Notes: generated by a model from the letters alone, not told the origin. DNA of 64,000 nucleotides from Azospirillum brasilense (GCF_022023855.1 NZ_CP059453.1:374001-438000), one strand, 5' to 3'. Counted from the stretch's first letter, positions 8,940-17,911 are shown. Made by a program: numbers and translations.

Positions 8940-10060
8940 CGCGCGGCCTCCACGGCTGCCGAGATGGCGTCTTCCATCCGGTCGTAGGGTTCGATCCCCA
9001 GCTCCTCCCGCACCATGCGCACGGCCTCGTCCTCGCCGGTGCCGTGGATGGAGAAGAAGACGGGGACGGTGGGGTTCAGCGTCTTCCAGGCCTGGATCAC
9101 GCCGCCGGCCATCACGTCGGTGCGGGCGAAGGCGCCGCAGAAATTGACGACGAGGCTTTTGACGCCGGGGTTGGACAGCACGAGGTCCAGCGCCTCGGTC
9201 CCCTTGGTGTAGGCTTCGCCGCCGATCTCCAGGAAGTTGGACGGGCGTCCGCCGGCGTGGCTGACCACGTCCATCGTCGTCATGGTCAGCCCGGCGCCGT
9301 TCGCCAGGACGCCGACGTTGCCCTCAAGCTCGATGTATTTGAGGTCGAGCGCCCGCCCGCGCTCCTCCAGCGCCGACAACGGTTCCTTGGCACCCAGCCC
9401 GGCGATGTCCGTCTGCCGGTAGAGGGCGGAATCGTCCACCGTCAGCTTGCAGTCCAGCGGCACGACGCGGCCGTCGGCGAGCAGGGCCAGCGGGTTGATC
9501 TCCAGCAGTTCGGCGTCGTGCTGGCGGTAGACGCGGTAGAGATCGACCAGCATCGCCGCCACCGGCACGGCGGCCTCGCCGAGGTCCAGCCCCAGCAGCA
9601 GGCGGCGCGCGTCCGCCGGGCCGAAGCCCTTGCGGATGTCCACCGCCATGCGGCGCAGGGATTCGGGGCGGGTCGCTGCGACCTCCTCGATGTCCATGCC
9701 GCCCTCGGTGGAGAACAGCACCAGCGGGCTGCGGCTGGCCGGGTCGTTCAGCACAGCGGCGTAGAATTCGCGGGCGATGGCCGCCTGCTCCTCGACCAGG
9801 ACGCGGGCGACCGGGAATCCGCCGATCTCCATGCCCAGGATGGCCTGCGCGGATGCGGCGGCCTCCTCCGGGGTGGCGGCCAGCTTCACGCCGCCCGACT
9901 TGCCGCGCTTGCCGGTCGGCACCTGCGCCTTGACCACCACCGGCCCGATGGCGCGGGCGGCGGCTTCGGCCTCCTGCGCGCTGGCGCAGAGACGGCCCTG
10001 CGGAACGCTCAGCCCGGCGCGGGCGAGCACGGATTTTCCGGCATGTTCCTCGAAGTTCAT
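8936..10060 (-). CDS. sauC: ADP-forming acyl-CoA ligase beta subunit, predicted sulfoacetate-CoA ligase
   Basis: A SucC-like protein of 374 residues, slightly shorter than typical SucC. It opens MNFEEHAGKSVLARAGLSVP, continues with an ATP-grasp domain (KAQVPTGKRGKSGGV; later LLEINPL and the metal-site region VPLDCKLTVDD), and ends with the ligase domain NVGVLANGAGLTMTTMD. With SauD it would form sulfoacetyl-CoA from sulfoacetate, ATP and CoA. The open frame extends 184 codons further upstream, through the 3' part of sauS in another frame, but family length and homology fix the start at 10060. It lies 11 bp after sauS. Confidence 0.8.
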   Translation of the reverse strand: MNFEEHAGKSVLARAGLSVPQGRLCASAQEAEAAARAIGPVVVKAQVPTGKRGKSGGVKLAATPEEAAASAQAILGMEIGGFPVARVLVEEQAAIAREFYAAVLNDPASRSPLVLFSTEGGMDIEEVAATRPESLRRMAVDIRKGFGPADARRLLLGLDLGEAAVPVAAMLVDLYRVYRQHDAELLEINPLALLADGRVVPLDCKLTVDDSALYRQTDIAGLGAKEPLSALEERGRALDLKYIELEGNVGVLANGAGLTMTTMDVVSHAGGRPSNFLEIGGEAYTKGTEALDLVLSNPGVKSLVVNFCGAFARTDVMAGGVIQAWKTLNPTVPVFFSIHGTGEDEAVRMVREELGIEPYDRMEDAISAAVEAAR

Positions 10061-10071
10061 CGTCGTCTCCG

Positions 10072-11499
10072 TCAGCGTCCGTGGCGGGACCAGAAGGGGC
10101 CGAACAGGGCCTCTTCGCTCGGCTTGTCCTCCGGGATCGGGCGGACGAGGTGGGTGATGTTGACGAAGTGCTTCCAGTTCAGGTTTTCGGAGATGGAGTT
10201 CTTCTGCCAGCTGCCGCAGCCCATCGAGAGGGTGAAGTTCAGCCCGCTGTCGAAGCCGCCGCCGTTGCCGAAGGTGTGGGCGAAGTTGACCAGCACGCGC
10301 ACCACGTCCAGCTCGTCTGCCAGCCGTTTGGCGTGCGCCTCGTCCCGCGTGTGGATGCCGCAGGAATGGCCGCGCCCCTGGTGGTCGAGGATCTTGCGCA
10401 CCTGATCGACCGCCGCGTCGAAGTCCGGCACCCGGTAGACCGCCAGCACCAGCGACAGCTTCTCGCCGGAGAAGGGGTGCGCCTTGCCGACGCCGGTCTC
10501 CTCCACCAGGAAGAAGCGGGCCTCGCGCGCCTTGGGCGACAGCTCGAACGCCTCGGCGAGGATGGTGGCGTCCTTGGCGATCAGCTTGCGGTTCAGCTTG
10601 CCGTTCTCCCACAGGCGGGACTGCACGCGCTCCCGCTCCTCCGCGGTGCAGAGGTAGGCGCCGGCCTCCTCCAGCGCCGCGATGGTCGCGTCGTAGACGG
10701 AGTCGAGAACGACGAGCGCGTTCTCCGACGAGCAGGAGGTGGAGTTGTCGAAGGTCTTGGAGGCGCAGATCTTGCGCGCCGCCTCGGCCAGATCGGCGCT
10801 CTCGTCCACGATGACCGGGACGTTGCCGGCCCCGACGCCGATGGCCGGGGTGCCGCTGGAATAGGCGCGGCGCACGTTGTCCTGCGAGCCGGTGACGACG
10901 ACGAGGTCGACCGCCTCCATCAGCGCCTGGGTCAGTCCCTTGGTGATGGGGGTGGGGATCATCTGCACCAGATCCTCCGGCGCGCCGATCCGCGCCAGCT
11001 CGGCCCGCATCAGCTCGACCGTGCGGCCGGTGGCGGCGGAGCCCATGGGGGAGGGGGCGATGATGATGGCGTTGCGGCCCTTGACGGCCATCATCGCCTT
11101 GTTGACCGGGGTGGCCGCCGGGTTGGTGGAGGGGGTGACGGCGCCGACGACGCCCAGCGGCTTGGCGATCTTGACGATGCCCTTGGCGGTGTCCTCCTCG
11201 ATCACGCCGACGGTGCGCACCCGCATCAGGTCGCGCAGCGTGCCGAAGGTCTTGCGCTGGTTCTTGGTGATCTTGTCCGCGACATTGCCGAGGCCGGTGT
11301 CGGCCACCGCCAGCTCCGCCAGGGCGCGGGCGCGGCCCGGCTCGTAGATCGCCCAGGCGAGAGCGGCGACGGCGTCATCCACCCGCTCCTGCGTGGCGTC
11401 GGCGAAGGCGTGCTGGGCGGCGCGGGCGCGGGCGACGAGGGCGGCGACGGCCTCCTGGTCGGCGCTGGCCGGCGTTCGGTCGAGCATGATGTTGTCCAT
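10072..11499 (-). CDS. sauS: Acylating sulfoacetaldehyde dehydrogenase
   Basis: The 475-residue protein belongs to the CoA-acylating aldehyde dehydrogenases (EutE/AdhE N-domain type). The catalytic cysteine is Cys256 in KTFDNSTSCSSEN, and the conserved VTPSTNPAATPVNKA stretch lies at 121-135. SauS reduces sulfoacetyl-CoA to sulfoacetaldehyde with NAD(P)H, feeding Xsc. It is encoded directly before sauCD, in step order for a sulfoacetate route. An acetaldehyde or succinate-semialdehyde dehydrogenase would be the family alternatives; the operon with xsc argues against them. Confidence 0.85.
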   Translation of the reverse strand: MDNIMLDRTPASADQEAVAALVARARAAQHAFADATQERVDDAVAALAWAIYEPGRARALAELAVADTGLGNVADKITKNQRKTFGTLRDLMRVRTVGVIEEDTAKGIVKIAKPLGVVGAVTPSTNPAATPVNKAMMAVKGRNAIIIAPSPMGSAATGRTVELMRAELARIGAPEDLVQMIPTPITKGLTQALMEAVDLVVVTGSQDNVRRAYSSGTPAIGVGAGNVPVIVDESADLAEAARKICASKTFDNSTSCSSENALVVLDSVYDATIAALEEAGAYLCTAEERERVQSRLWENGKLNRKLIAKDATILAEAFELSPKAREARFFLVEETGVGKAHPFSGEKLSLVLAVYRVPDFDAAVDQVRKILDHQGRGHSCGIHTRDEAHAKRLADELDVVRVLVNFAHTFGNGGGFDSGLNFTLSMGCGSWQKNSISENLNWKHFVNITHLVRPIPEDKPSEEALFGPFWSRHGR

Positions 11500-11545
11500 G
11501 GTTGCTTGTCTCTCTCCCTGAAGGTTCGTTTGTTGGTTCGGACGG

Positions 11546-13114
11546 TCAGGCTTTGAGCACCCGCTGCGGCGGTTCCTTGCGGGGCGGGTTGCCGTGGGCC
11601 GGATCGCCGTGGGCCGGGTCCTTGGGCGGGCGGCGAAGCAGCGGCTTGCCCGACGGCCACATCGACCAGACGAGGAAGGCGGCGGCCAGGGCCAGGATCG
11701 TGCCGCTGATCGGGCGGCTGAAGAAGACCGCCATGTTGCCGTCGTAGTTGGCGAGCGAGGTGAGGAAGTAGCGCTCGCACAGCGGCCCCAGGATCACGCC
11801 GACCACCAGCGGAGCCGGCGGGAAGCCGGTGCGCTTCATGATGTAGCCGGCGATGCCGAAGGCGAGGCAGACATAGACGTCGAAGAGGTTGTTGCGCACG
11901 CCGTAGGCGCCGACGACGCTCAGCACGATGATGAAGGCGCCGAGGATGGCCGGTGGTACGCGCATCAGCGTGGAGAAGACCCGCGCCACGCCCATCGCCG
12001 CGACGATCATCAGCAGGTTGGCGATCAGCATGCTGGCGAAGATCGTGTAGACCAGCGAGGCGTTCGAGGTGAAGAGGAGCGGGCCGGGATTCAGCCCGTG
12101 GATCAGCATGGCGGCCAGCATGATGGCCGTGGCGGCGCTGCCGGGGATGCCCAGCGTGAGCAGCGGGATCATCGCGGTACCGGTGGTGGCGTTCTTGGCC
12201 GCCTCCGGGGCCGCCAGCCCTTCCTCCACGCCGGTGCCGAAGCGGTCGCCCTTGCCCGACGCCTGCTTCTCCACGCTGTAGGCGATGACCGATCCCACCG
12301 TAGCCCCGGCGCCGGGGATGACGCCGATGGTGCAGCCGAGGCCGGTGCCGCGCAGGATGGAGGACTTGATCCGCCACAGATCCGCCAAGCCGATCTGCTT
12401 GCCGGGCTTCGTGGCGATGGAGTGGGCGCCGCCGGCCCGCTTGCAGATCAGGTCCACGACCTCGCCGATGGCGAAGAGGCCGATCATCACAACGGTGAAG
12501 TTGATGCCGCTCTCCAGGTCGGGAACACCCAGCGTCAGGCGGGGCATGCCGTACATCGGATCGACGCCGACCGTCCCGATCAGCAAGCCGAGGAACATCG
12601 AGACGGCGCTCATCAGCGGGGCGTCCTTGGCGATGGCGATGACGCTGACGAGGCCGAGGATGGTGGCGGCGAAGAACTCCGGCTGGTCGAACTTCAGCGC
12701 GAAGCTGGCGAAGGGCGGGGCGCCGAAGGTCAGCAGCAACGCGCTGGCCAGCCCGCCGAAGGCGGAGGCGGTGATGGCGATGCTCAGCGCCCGCGAGGAC
12801 AGGCCCTTGCGCGTCATCGGGTAACCGTCCCAGCAGCTCGGCAGCGAGGCCGGCGTGCCGGGGATGTTGATGAGGATCGAGGAGATCGAGCCGCCGAACA
12901 CGCCACCCACATAGATGCCGCCGAGAAAGGACATCGCTGTGACCGGCGGCAGCAGGTAGGTGAAGGGCAGGGCGATGGCCATGGCGTTGACGAAGGAGAT
13001 GCCCGGCAGCGCGCCGGCCACCACCCCGATCATCAGGCCCGCCACGAGGAGGACGAAATTGTACGGGTCGAGGGCGCCGGCGAAGCCACCGGCCAGATTG
13101 GCGAGGATATCCAT
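11546..13114 (-). CDS. tctA: Tripartite tricarboxylate transporter large permease, TctA family
   Basis: A 522-residue, strongly hydrophobic TctA protein with about 12 membrane segments. It carries the family's duplicated glycine/proline-rich motifs: GALPGISFVNAMAIALP and IGVIPGAGATVGSVIAYSVEKQ. TctA is the channel-forming subunit of TTT importers, which are driven by ion gradients and use a periplasmic TctC protein. Its place between sauS and tctBC implies sulfoacetate uptake, an inference from context because TTT systems carry many carboxylates. The C-terminal tail is charged and proline-rich. Confidence 0.88.
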   Translation of the reverse strand: MDILANLAGGFAGALDPYNFVLLVAGLMIGVVAGALPGISFVNAMAIALPFTYLLPPVTAMSFLGGIYVGGVFGGSISSILINIPGTPASLPSCWDGYPMTRKGLSSRALSIAITASAFGGLASALLLTFGAPPFASFALKFDQPEFFAATILGLVSVIAIAKDAPLMSAVSMFLGLLIGTVGVDPMYGMPRLTLGVPDLESGINFTVVMIGLFAIGEVVDLICKRAGGAHSIATKPGKQIGLADLWRIKSSILRGTGLGCTIGVIPGAGATVGSVIAYSVEKQASGKGDRFGTGVEEGLAAPEAAKNATTGTAMIPLLTLGIPGSAATAIMLAAMLIHGLNPGPLLFTSNASLVYTIFASMLIANLLMIVAAMGVARVFSTLMRVPPAILGAFIIVLSVVGAYGVRNNLFDVYVCLAFGIAGYIMKRTGFPPAPLVVGVILGPLCERYFLTSLANYDGNMAVFFSRPISGTILALAAAFLVWSMWPSGKPLLRRPPKDPAHGDPAHGNPPRKEPPQRVLKA

Positions 13115-13138
13115 GGGACGATCCTTCCGGTGGCCGGC

Positions 13139-13675
13139 TCAGTAGATGCCGAGCAGGCGGTAGAGCGCGACGGTGAAGTCGTCGAAGACGCCGTGGCCGC
13201 GGTTCAGCGGCATCTGGGCGAGCAGGACGAAGACATAGAGCAGCACGACGCAACCGATGCCGGTGACCAGCGCCAGCGTGAGCGGTCGCCGGATGCCGCC
13301 GATGACGCACCACAGGGCGACGAAGGCCAGCGTGGCGATGGGAAAGCCGAGCTGCGGCAGGGCGATGCCGTACAGGACGACCAAGCCCAGCCCGATCATG
13401 GCCCGGCCATAGGCGTAGCCTTCGTATTCCTCGTCGACCGGCTTGTGCCGTTGGGCCGCGCGCCGCAGCGCCAGGAGTTCCTTGGCGATCCAGATCAGGG
13501 CGCACAGCCCGACCGCGCCCAGCATCAGCCGGGGCCATCCCGCCGGTCCCACCGGGTCCGGCAGGCTGGCGATCATGGTGCTGTCGCGCACGATGTGTTG
13601 CGAGAGAAGAAGCGACCCGGCGAGCAGGGCCGCGGGTGTCGCCAGCCGGCGAAGACCGTGGGACAGGAGAGTCAC
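13139..13675 (-). CDS. tctB: Tripartite tricarboxylate transporter small permease, TctB family
   Basis: A 178-residue membrane protein with four predicted helices: around 15-28, 45-65, 90-107 and 115-155 (split). A cytoplasmic linker EYEGYAYGRAMIGLGL lies before the third. Length and topology match TctB, the small subunit partnering TctA. It lies 24 bp upstream of tctA in transcription order. TctB proteins are poorly conserved, so the call rests on topology plus position between tctC and tctA. Confidence 0.82.
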   Translation of the reverse strand: MTLLSHGLRRLATPAALLAGSLLLSQHIVRDSTMIASLPDPVGPAGWPRLMLGAVGLCALIWIAKELLALRRAAQRHKPVDEEYEGYAYGRAMIGLGLVVLYGIALPQLGFPIATLAFVALWCVIGGIRRPLTLALVTGIGCVVLLYVFVLLAQMPLNRGHGVFDDFTVALYRLLGIY

Positions 13676-13727
13676 GGTTCCCTCCCTGAGGAGCGATGAA
13701 ACGGGCGGGGCGGCGTCGGAACCGGAC

Positions 13728-14723
13728 TTAGCCCGGTGTCTGGCCGACGGTCTTGGTCGCGAAGCGGTCCAGATAGCCCCTCACCGTCTCATAGAAGGCC
13801 TTGACCTCCTCCTTGGCCTGGTCCGGCGTCACCAGCGTGTCGACGCAGGTGAAGGTGTCCGCGCAGAAGGTCTTCCATTCCGGGCTCGCCAGCACCTTGG
13901 CGGCGGCTTCGTGCAGCTTCTGCACGCGCTCGGGCGGCGTGCTGGCGGGTACGGCCAGCGTGCGGAAGTTCGGCAGGTCGCCGATGTCCAGACCCAGCTC
14001 CGCCGAAGCGGGCACGTCGGGGAAGGAGGGGTGGCGCTGCTTGTCGAACACGACGATCGGGCGCAGGTCGCCGGACTTCAGGAACTGGGCGACGTCGCCC
14101 GGCTCCTCGTAGATCGCGTCGGTGTGGCCGCCGATCGGCGAGGCGTAGCGCTCCGACGGGCGGGCGAAGGGGACGTTGGTCACCGGCACGCCCTGGGTCC
14201 CGAGATACTTCAGCGTGATGTCGTCCTGCGTGCCGTAGCCGGAGGTGGCGACGCGCAGCTTGCCGGGGTTGGCCTTGGCGTGGGCGGCAAACTCCTCGTA
14301 GGTCTTGAAGGGGCTGTTCTTCGAGACGTAGAGCATCGACGGCGAGTTCTGCATCATCGCCACATAGACGAAATTGTCCGGCTTCGCCGTGCCCAGGCCC
14401 GACGCCCAGGAGGAGACGGACAGCGCGATCAGCGTGCCGACCGTGTAGCCGTCAGCCGGGTTGGTCAGGACCCGCGTCAGGCCGGCGTTGCCCGACGCCC
14501 CGGACACGTTGACGACGGGCATGGCGACGCGGAGATGCGGTTCGGCGAGGCGCGCGAACTGGCGCGCCATCAGGTCGGCGCCGCCGCCGGCCCCGAAGGT
14601 CGCGATGACCTCGATGGGGCGCGACGGGTAGTCGTCGGCGCGCGCGGGGTTGGATGAAAGGACGGGTGTCAGCAGCGCGGCCACCGCCGCGGTGAGCGTC
14701 AAGGCGTTGCGGAGCATTTGCAT
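13728..14723 (-). CDS. tctC: Tripartite tricarboxylate transporter solute receptor, Bug/TctC family
   Basis: This 331-residue periplasmic binding protein has a signal peptide of about 29 residues ending NPARA, then the family opening DDYPSRPIEVIATFGAGGGAD and the Bug-type VNVSGASGN and GYTVGT segments. Bug proteins bind carboxylated solutes through backbone and water contacts. It is the first transporter gene after pta and is predicted to deliver sulfoacetate to TctAB. One unusual trait is a cysteine pair near residues 287 and 293 (TFCADTFTCVD). Confidence 0.87.
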   Translation of the reverse strand: MQMLRNALTLTAAVAALLTPVLSSNPARADDYPSRPIEVIATFGAGGGADLMARQFARLAEPHLRVAMPVVNVSGASGNAGLTRVLTNPADGYTVGTLIALSVSSWASGLGTAKPDNFVYVAMMQNSPSMLYVSKNSPFKTYEEFAAHAKANPGKLRVATSGYGTQDDITLKYLGTQGVPVTNVPFARPSERYASPIGGHTDAIYEEPGDVAQFLKSGDLRPIVVFDKQRHPSFPDVPASAELGLDIGDLPNFRTLAVPASTPPERVQKLHEAAAKVLASPEWKTFCADTFTCVDTLVTPDQAKEEVKAFYETVRGYLDRFATKTVGQTPG

Positions 14724-14768
14724 TCCCTCCCAGGGTTTATTTTTTGGCGGGGTTTGTTTTTTTGACTG

Positions 14769-15767
14769 TCAGGCGTGCAGGCCGGGTGCGGCGCCTCCCT
14801 TGGCTGCGGTGGTGGAGTAGGGGGCGCCCGGCGTGACGGAGCGGCGGCGCCCGGCGACGATCTGGGCGATGGCGGCGGCGGCGATTCGGGCCGCCGGCGG
14901 GTCGGCGCGCGAGGTGAGGACGATCGGCACCGCAGCACCCAGCACGATGCCCGCGGCGACCGCGTCCAGGAAGTGCACCAGCGCCTTGAACAGGGCGTTG
15001 CCGGTTTCGATGTTCGGCACCACCAGGATGTCGGCGGCCCCGGCGCAGGGGTGGGACAGGTTCTTGATCCGCGCCGCCTCGGCGGACACCGCGAGGTCGA
15101 GCGCCAGCGGCCCGAACACCGTCGCCCCCGGCACCTCCTGCCGGCACAGGCGGGTCAGCCGGTCGGCGTCCATGCTGGAGGGCACGCGCTCCGTCACCTC
15201 CTCGGTGCAGGAGAGCAGCGCCACGCGCGGATCGGCGCCGCCGACCAGCCGCCACAGCTCCACGGCGTTGCGGATGATGTCCAGCTGGGTCGTCAGGGAC
15301 GGCGCCACGTTGATCGCCGCATCGGTGATGACCAGCTCGCGGCCCGACCCCGGCAGCGTCATATGGAAGGCGTGGGTGAAACGGCGCCCGGTGCGCAGCC
15401 CGTTTTTCGGGTCGAGGGCCGCCAGCATCAGCGTGTCGGTGTGGATGTGCCCTTTCATCAGCGCGCCCACGTCGCCGGAGCGGGCGAGCGCCACCGCGAT
15501 CCGCGCCGCCGCCGCGTCGTCCCTGGCCGGAACCACGCAGGCGCCGTGGAGCGTCCAGCCGATGCGGCGGGCGCCGTCGGCGATGGCCGCCGGATCGCCG
15601 ACCAGCACCGGCTCGATGAGGCCGAGGGCGGTGGCGCGCCGCGCGCTTTCCAGCGCGACCAGCGATCCCGCGGCGACCACCGCCGTGGGAACCGGCTCCA
15701 GGGTGGCGCTGCGCGCCATCAGCCGGGCCGGGCATCCGGCGGCGGTCGTCTCAAGCGTCCTTGCCAT
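14769..15767 (-). CDS. pta: Phosphate acetyltransferase
   Basis: A 332-residue protein made only of the PTA/PTB catalytic domain, as in short bacterial Pta enzymes. Visible conserved stretches are MKGHIHTDTLMLAAL, VVPNIETGNALFKALVHF and ITDAAINVAPSL. It turns the acetyl phosphate released by Xsc into acetyl-CoA. That is the usual partnership in taurine and sulfoacetate clusters. It follows iclR1 by 14 bp, so both are probably on one transcript. A phosphate butyryltransferase is the family alternative but does not fit the pathway. Confidence 0.88.
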   Translation of the reverse strand: MARTLETTAAGCPARLMARSATLEPVPTAVVAAGSLVALESARRATALGLIEPVLVGDPAAIADGARRIGWTLHGACVVPARDDAAAARIAVALARSGDVGALMKGHIHTDTLMLAALDPKNGLRTGRRFTHAFHMTLPGSGRELVITDAAINVAPSLTTQLDIIRNAVELWRLVGGADPRVALLSCTEEVTERVPSSMDADRLTRLCRQEVPGATVFGPLALDLAVSAEAARIKNLSHPCAGAADILVVPNIETGNALFKALVHFLDAVAAGIVLGAAVPIVLTSRADPPAARIAAAAIAQIVAGRRRSVTPGAPYSTTAAKGGAAPGLHA

Positions 15768-15781
15768 GGCGTCCGTCTTCC

Positions 15782-16654
15782 TTAAAGTGAGAGGGCCGGC
15801 TCGGCCGGGGCGGCGTCGATGCCCAGCGCGTGGGCCATGTCGCTTGCGGCGCGGTGCAGGACCGGCAACCGGTCGGCCACCGATTCCCGCGACAGCCGGA
15901 CCTTGGGCGCCTGCACCGCCAGGGCGGCGACCATCCGCCCGGCACCGTCGCGGATCGGCACCGCCGCGCAGAAGACGCCCGGCATGTATTCCTCGTCGTC
16001 GAGGGAGTGGCCGCAGGCGGCGATGCGCTCCAGCTCGGCGCGGAACAGCGCCGGGTCGCACAACGTCGCCGCGGACATCCGGGGCAGTGGCAGGCAATCC
16101 AGCAGGCGCCGCCGCGGCAACTCCGGCAGGAAGGCAAGGAACAGCTTGCCCATTGCCGTGCAATGCAGCGGCACCCGCGACCCGACGCCGAATTCCAGCC
16201 GCAGCGGCCAGTTTTCCACCTCGACGCGGTCGAGATAGACGACGTCGCCGCCCTCCAGCACGCCGATGTTGCAGGTCTCCCCCAACTCCAGGCTGAGCGC
16301 CCGCAGCCGGGCGTGCGACGGCGCCTGGGCCAGGGAACTGCGCAGCGTGTTGAGCGCCAGAGTGCGCAGTTTCGGGCCGACGGTCACCAGCCGGCCGTCG
16401 AACGGGCGGGCGAGGAAGCCGCGCTCCTCCAGCATGGCGATCAGCCGGTGCGCGGTCGGCTTCGGCAGGGCCAGCTTCTCGGCGATGTCCTTGACGGCCA
16501 TCGGCTGCCCTGCCCCGGCCACCGCGTCCAGCAAGGCCAGGACGCGGTCGGCGAGCGGCCGGCGGTCACCAGAGTTCGTATCGGCGGCGTCTTCGGTTGT
16601 CGGTTCGCGGGGCTCCTGCAACGGAGCGGAGCCCAAGGCGATCTTCCGCGTCAT
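15782..16654 (-). CDS. IclR-family regulator, predicted local regulator of the sulfoacetate genes
   Basis: A 290-residue protein. The N-terminal winged helix includes PMAVKDIAEKLALPKPTAHR and the C-terminal IclR effector domain includes VVYLDRVEVENWPLRLEFG and SLDDEEYMPGVFCAAVPIRD. An in-frame ATG-led extension reaches 16702, but ATG 16654 has GGGGAGGAACG directly before it and is preferred. The extension would also run through the operator at 16696-16722. It is closely related to the next IclR gene, sharing long runs in the effector domain, so the two look like a tandem duplication. It is the probable regulator of the downstream genes. Confidence 0.88.
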   Translation of the reverse strand: MTRKIALGSAPLQEPREPTTEDAADTNSGDRRPLADRVLALLDAVAGAGQPMAVKDIAEKLALPKPTAHRLIAMLEERGFLARPFDGRLVTVGPKLRTLALNTLRSSLAQAPSHARLRALSLELGETCNIGVLEGGDVVYLDRVEVENWPLRLEFGVGSRVPLHCTAMGKLFLAFLPELPRRRLLDCLPLPRMSAATLCDPALFRAELERIAACGHSLDDEEYMPGVFCAAVPIRDGAGRMVAALAVQAPKVRLSRESVADRLPVLHRAASDMAHALGIDAAPAEPALSL

Positions 16655-16695
16655 CGTTCCTCCCCGTGACTGGAAGCGTATCGCTCGGCCTCTTG

Positions 16696-16722
16696 GTCTC
16701 ATTCAGCGATACGATTTGTATC
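16696..16722. promoter_or_regulatory. IclR-type operator before iclR1
   Basis: GTCTCATTCAGCGATAC (16696-16712) matches 14 of 17 bases of the site before iclR2 at 17699-17715. It overlaps a perfect inverted repeat GATACGATTTGTATC (16708-16722). Both lie within 70 bp upstream of the iclR1 start, the expected place for auto-control and control of the operon. Confidence 0.55.
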
Positions 16723-16862
16723 ATTAACTCACAGGACCCTGAGTCGCGCAAGCCCAAAAAGTTCGTGTACCCAATTATCCATGCATACGGGGGCATGCCC
16801 GGCCGGCATCCCGCGGCTCGGGCGATGAAACGTCCGGTTTTGAAAAACGATGGGGAGGGAGG

Positions 16863-17672
16863 CTATCCGAACTGCGCGGACAGGGCCTCGGCGCCGCGGC
16901 GGAGGATGGGCAGGACCTGATCGACGCGGTCGTGCGACAGCCGGACCTTCGGCGCCTGCACGGCGATGGCCGCCACCGTCCGGCCCGTGGAGGACAAGAT
17001 CGGCACCGCCACGCAGAAGACGCCCACCACATACTCCTCGTCGTCGAGCGAATAGCCGCGCACGGCAATGCGCTCCAGTTCGGCGGCCAGGGCCTGCGGG
17101 TCGGTGAGGGTGTGGGCGGTCTGCGCGGAGAAAGGGCCGGAGGCGAGCAGGCGGCTGCGCATGCCGTCCGGCAGGGTGGCGAGGAACAGCTTGCCCATGG
17201 CCGTGCAGTGCATCGGCACGCGCGATCCCACGCCGAACTGGAGGCGCAGGGGCCAGTGCTCGACCTCCACGCGGTCGAGATAGACGACGTCGCCGCCGTC
17301 GAGAACACCGACGTTGCAGGTTTCCCCCAACTCGGCGCTGACCTTGCGCAGCACGGAGCGGACCGGCGCGCGGGACAGCGAGGCGCGCAGAATGCCGACC
17401 GCCAGGCGCGCCGCCTCGACGCCGATGATGACGTCGCGCGTTTCCAGATCCCGCGCCAGAAGCCCCTTCTCGATCAGGCCGTTGACGAGGCGGTGGGCGG
17501 TCGGCTTGGGCAGGCCGAGCGTCGCCCCGATGGTCTTGACCGCCAGCGGACCGGAGGCCGACGCGACCAGTTCCAAGATGGCGAAGGTCCGGTCGGTAGC
17601 GGCGGCCTTCGGCTTGGCCGCGTCATCGATGGCGTTGGCGGCGTCGGGAGTCTTCGTGCTGCGCGTTTTCAA
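16863..17672 (-). CDS. IclR-family regulator, tandem paralogue
   Basis: A 269-residue IclR protein with the winged-helix segment LAVKTIGATLGLPKPTAHRL and an effector domain containing VVYLDRVEVEHWPLRLQFG and SLDDEEYVVGVFCVAVPIL. It differs from the neighbouring IclR protein mainly in the N-terminal 30 residues and the recognition region. The 17-bp inverted repeat at 17699-17715 lies 27 bp upstream of its start. Two IclR sensors in a row suggest either a split of effector recognition or one regulator acting on the other. Confidence 0.86.
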   Translation of the reverse strand: MKTRSTKTPDAANAIDDAAKPKAAATDRTFAILELVASASGPLAVKTIGATLGLPKPTAHRLVNGLIEKGLLARDLETRDVIIGVEAARLAVGILRASLSRAPVRSVLRKVSAELGETCNVGVLDGGDVVYLDRVEVEHWPLRLQFGVGSRVPMHCTAMGKLFLATLPDGMRSRLLASGPFSAQTAHTLTDPQALAAELERIAVRGYSLDDEEYVVGVFCVAVPILSSTGRTVAAIAVQAPKVRLSHDRVDQVLPILRRGAEALSAQFG

Positions 17673-17698
17673 GGTTCGCCTGTCCTGGCGGTTTCAGC

Positions 17699-17715
17699 GT
17701 CTCATTGAGTGAGAC
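17699..17715. promoter_or_regulatory. IclR-type operator before iclR2
   Basis: GTCTCATTGAGTGAGAC is a perfect 6-bp inverted repeat with a 5-bp spacer, 27 bp upstream of the iclR2 start codon. It shares 14 of 17 bases with the site upstream of iclR1. Confidence 0.55.
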
Positions 17716-17789
17716 GTGACGCATATAGACCGGCTGCTTTGCGCAGGCAATAGGCAACGGGGGCTGAGCGCGGGGGGACAGCATTTGAA

Positions 17790-17911
17790 GTCCCCTCTCC
17801 CCCAGGGGAGAGGGTTAGGGTGAGGGGGTTGCGCTTGTGCCGGACGTACCGCCAAGCACATCCCCCTCACCGGCCCTCCGGGCCACCCTCTTCCCAGAGG
17901 GGAGAGGGTTA
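17790..17911. repeat. GC-rich intergenic repeat, family B copy 1
   Basis: The element has two hairpins of the form CCCTCTCC...GGGGAGAGGG joined by a conserved linker, GTGAGGGGGTTGCGCTTGTG. The linker and flanking arms recur in opposite orientation at 60660-60792. It lies in the 520-bp gene-free gap between iclR2 and the lrp gene and codes for nothing. Copies in both orientations within one window suggest a dispersed, possibly mobile, intergenic element. Confidence 0.8.

Noticed and set aside
17790..17911. CRISPR-like array in the GC-rich repeats
   Set aside because: Units are long nested inverted repeats without regular spacers, and no cas gene is present.
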